Below, piece by piece: positions 5,087 through 6,478 of a stretch of 6,478 bases of DNA. Made by a program: the position numbers and the translations under genes. This DNA comes from Ignavibacteriota bacterium. GTDB taxonomy: Bacteria; Bacteroidota; Ignavibacteria; Tepidaquicellales; Tepidaquicellaceae. The notes below the pieces were generated by a model. The model worked only from the letters and a program-made list of their open reading frames with translations, was not told the origin of the DNA and made no database searches. Numbering within the stretch: position 1 is the stretch's first letter; every line of letters starts with the position of its first letter. The stretch lies in contig PNBM01000169.1 of NCBI GenBank assembly GCA_003135995.1, forward strand, positions 286 to 6,763. Direction: 5' to 3'.

Positions 5087-6478
5087 ATGAGAATAATATA
5101 TTCAACTACGGTTTTTGTTTTTTTAATAATGATGATATTTTTACAATCAGTATTTTCACAGGATTTCGGGAAAAATAATTTGGCTTTCCTAAAAAACATA
5201 GAATCAAACAATCAAAGTATATCAAATAAATTTTCACAAGATTCATTAAAAACAACTGATGAAAAACCTGCAAGTGAACCGTTTGCGTTTGGTGATTTCA
5301 CGTGGTTAAACGGGAACGACAGAAGACACACTCAATTACTCGATACAAAATATTTTACGGGCAGTTTCATGCTCGATATGAACTACACATACTCGAACCA
5401 TCACCCCATAGATAATACAGTTGTTGGTTCTACGGCATTGGCAAGAAACAACGAATTTGAAGTGTCGTTTGCAAGCATAGGCGGAGATTTACATTATAAT
5501 AATGTACGCGGAAGAATTATGCTTCAGTTTGGAACAAGAGCCACCGTAGTTCCCAGAAATGATTTTAGCACAACAAGGGGACAATTTGATTTGGCTAATG
5601 CTTACCGATATTTCAGCGAAGCCTACGCGGGTTATCACTGGGACACCTGGCATGGAATAAATCTTGACGCAGGAATTTTTATGTCTTATGTCGGTCTCTT
5701 TTCATATTACAATTGTGAGAACTGGGCGTATCAACCTTCATTTACTTCGGATAATACACCCTGGTTTTTTAACGGATTGCGTTTGCAAACTTTTCCGAGT
5801 GATAAATTGAAAGTTGAATTATGGTTAATAAATGGATGGCAGACATACGGAAAATTTAATGATAATCCCGGAGTGGGCTGTCAGATATTATATCGTCCGG
5901 TCGAATCGGTTCAAGTACTTTCAAATGATTATTATGGAACGGACACGCAGGATAAACCCGGTAGAATAAGGGTTCATACGGATAACAGTCTGGAAGTCAG
6001 ATATTATAATCATCCCGGAAAATTTTTGCACCGAGCGGCATTTTCTTTAACAGGTGATTTAGGTTTTGAAAACGGTGACGGTGTAACTGCTTTCGGCGGT
6101 GATGGTGGTCCTGCACAAAATTTTATTAGCGGAATGTTTTATAATCGTTTATGGTTTTCAAATGACCACTTTGGATGGACATTTGGAGGCGGTGTAATTC
6201 ATAATCCCGGAAGATACCTTGTCCTTTTACCAACAGGCGTTGCCGGGCAATTATTCAATACGTCACCCGGTTCAAAATTCGATGGGTGGGATGTATCTAC
6301 AACCTTTGACTGGATGCCTGAAGAAAATATTACATGGAGACTTGAATTTGTTCATCGTGAAGCAAATGTTCCTTACTTTGCCGGACCCGGAGGTGTAACC
6401 TCACCTGATGGATATAATACAACTACTATTCCACCGGGTTGGATGCCCGACCAGGTAAAAGCTGAATCGAGAATAATA
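5087..6478 (+). CDS. Outer-membrane beta-barrel porin (BBP2 / OmpL-like), 3' end beyond the window
   Basis: Open from ATG 5087 to the window edge: 464 codons without a stop. Residues 1-24 are a signal peptide (MRIIYS, then VFVFLIMMIFLQSVFS, cleaved before QD). A low-complexity polar linker (about 26-62) precedes the barrel, which opens with FAFGDFTWLNGNDRR and YFTGSFMLDMNYTYS (89-103). Many amphipathic, aromatic-rich strands follow, including RGRIMLQFGTRA (141-152), YRYFSEAYAGYHW (173-185), GINLDAGIFMSYVGLFSYYNCENWAYQPS (190-218) and LKVELWLINGWQTYG (241-255). From memory this matches the Bacteroidota 'putative beta-barrel porin-2, OmpL-like' family, probably a diffusion channel in the outer membrane. 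Such porins often sit beside inner-membrane transporters (I recall potassium or ammonium uptake genes), so the gene to the right may reveal its substrate. It is less AT-rich (25 G/C of 60 at 5641-5700) than the genes before it. The start is 8 bp after the previous stop. Confidence 0.85.
   Translation, partial: MRIIYSTTVFVFLIMMIFLQSVFSQDFGKNNLAFLKNIESNNQSISNKFSQDSLKTTDEKPASEPFAFGDFTWLNGNDRRHTQLLDTKYFTGSFMLDMNYTYSNHHPIDNTVVGSTALARNNEFEVSFASIGGDLHYNNVRGRIMLQFGTRATVVPRNDFSTTRGQFDLANAYRYFSEAYAGYHWDTWHGINLDAGIFMSYVGLFSYYNCENWAYQPSFTSDNTPWFFNGLRLQTFPSDKLKVELWLINGWQTYGKFNDNPGVGCQILYRPVESVQVLSNDYYGTDTQDKPGRIRVHTDNSLEVRYYNHPGKFLHRAAFSLTGDLGFENGDGVTAFGGDGGPAQNFISGMFYNRLWFSNDHFGWTFGGGVIHNPGRYLVLLPTGVAGQLFNTSPGSKFDGWDVSTTFDWMPEENITWRLEFVHREANVPYFAGPGGVTSPDGYNTTTIPPGWMPDQVKAESRII

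Overview
The window is AT-rich DNA, probably from a member of the Bacteroidota or the related Ignavibacteriota. This placement is an inference from four things: a manganese/iron transporter with a fused universal-stress-protein domain, Bacteroidota-style outer-membrane proteins, A-rich leaders without clear Shine-Dalgarno sites, and one exact match to the Bacteroidota -7 promoter motif TAnnTTTG. No rRNA, tRNA, transposase, CRISPR array or phage gene was seen.

Left half (1-3222, all minus strand). Reading in the direction of transcription, a complete 251-aa outer-membrane barrel-like protein (3222-2467) is followed after 154 bp by a 655-aa Nramp/MntH-type divalent-metal transporter with a C-terminal UspA domain (2312-345). 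Four bases after that comes the start of a second barrel-like protein (340 to beyond base 1, cut by the window edge). The two barrel-like proteins share a hallmark N-terminal motif (xDRPDxTE...HFQxE) and look like paralogues. This suggests a metal-uptake cassette pairing an inner-membrane importer with outer-membrane partners. A 17-bp palindrome just upstream of mntH is a possible metal-regulated operator.

Middle (3223-3724). This 502-bp divergent intergenic region separates the two halves. It holds a CCGG-type inverted repeat upstream of the leftward gene, a very AT-rich stretch, a GC-richer block with internal repeats that looks like a dispersed-repeat or mobile-element remnant, and a -7 promoter match for the rightward genes.

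Right half (3725-6478, all plus strand). Four tightly packed genes follow: a secreted 313-aa protein of unknown function, two tandem small single-pass membrane proteins (61 and 66 aa) that are clearly duplicates and overlap by one base, and the first 464 codons of an outer-membrane beta-barrel porin of the BBP2/OmpL-like type that runs off the right edge. The spacing (26 bp, 1-bp overlap, 8 bp) argues for one operon devoted to the cell envelope. The porin gene is visibly less AT-rich than the genes before it. The role of this cassette is unknown; the duplicated mini membrane proteins and the secreted protein are its least explained parts.
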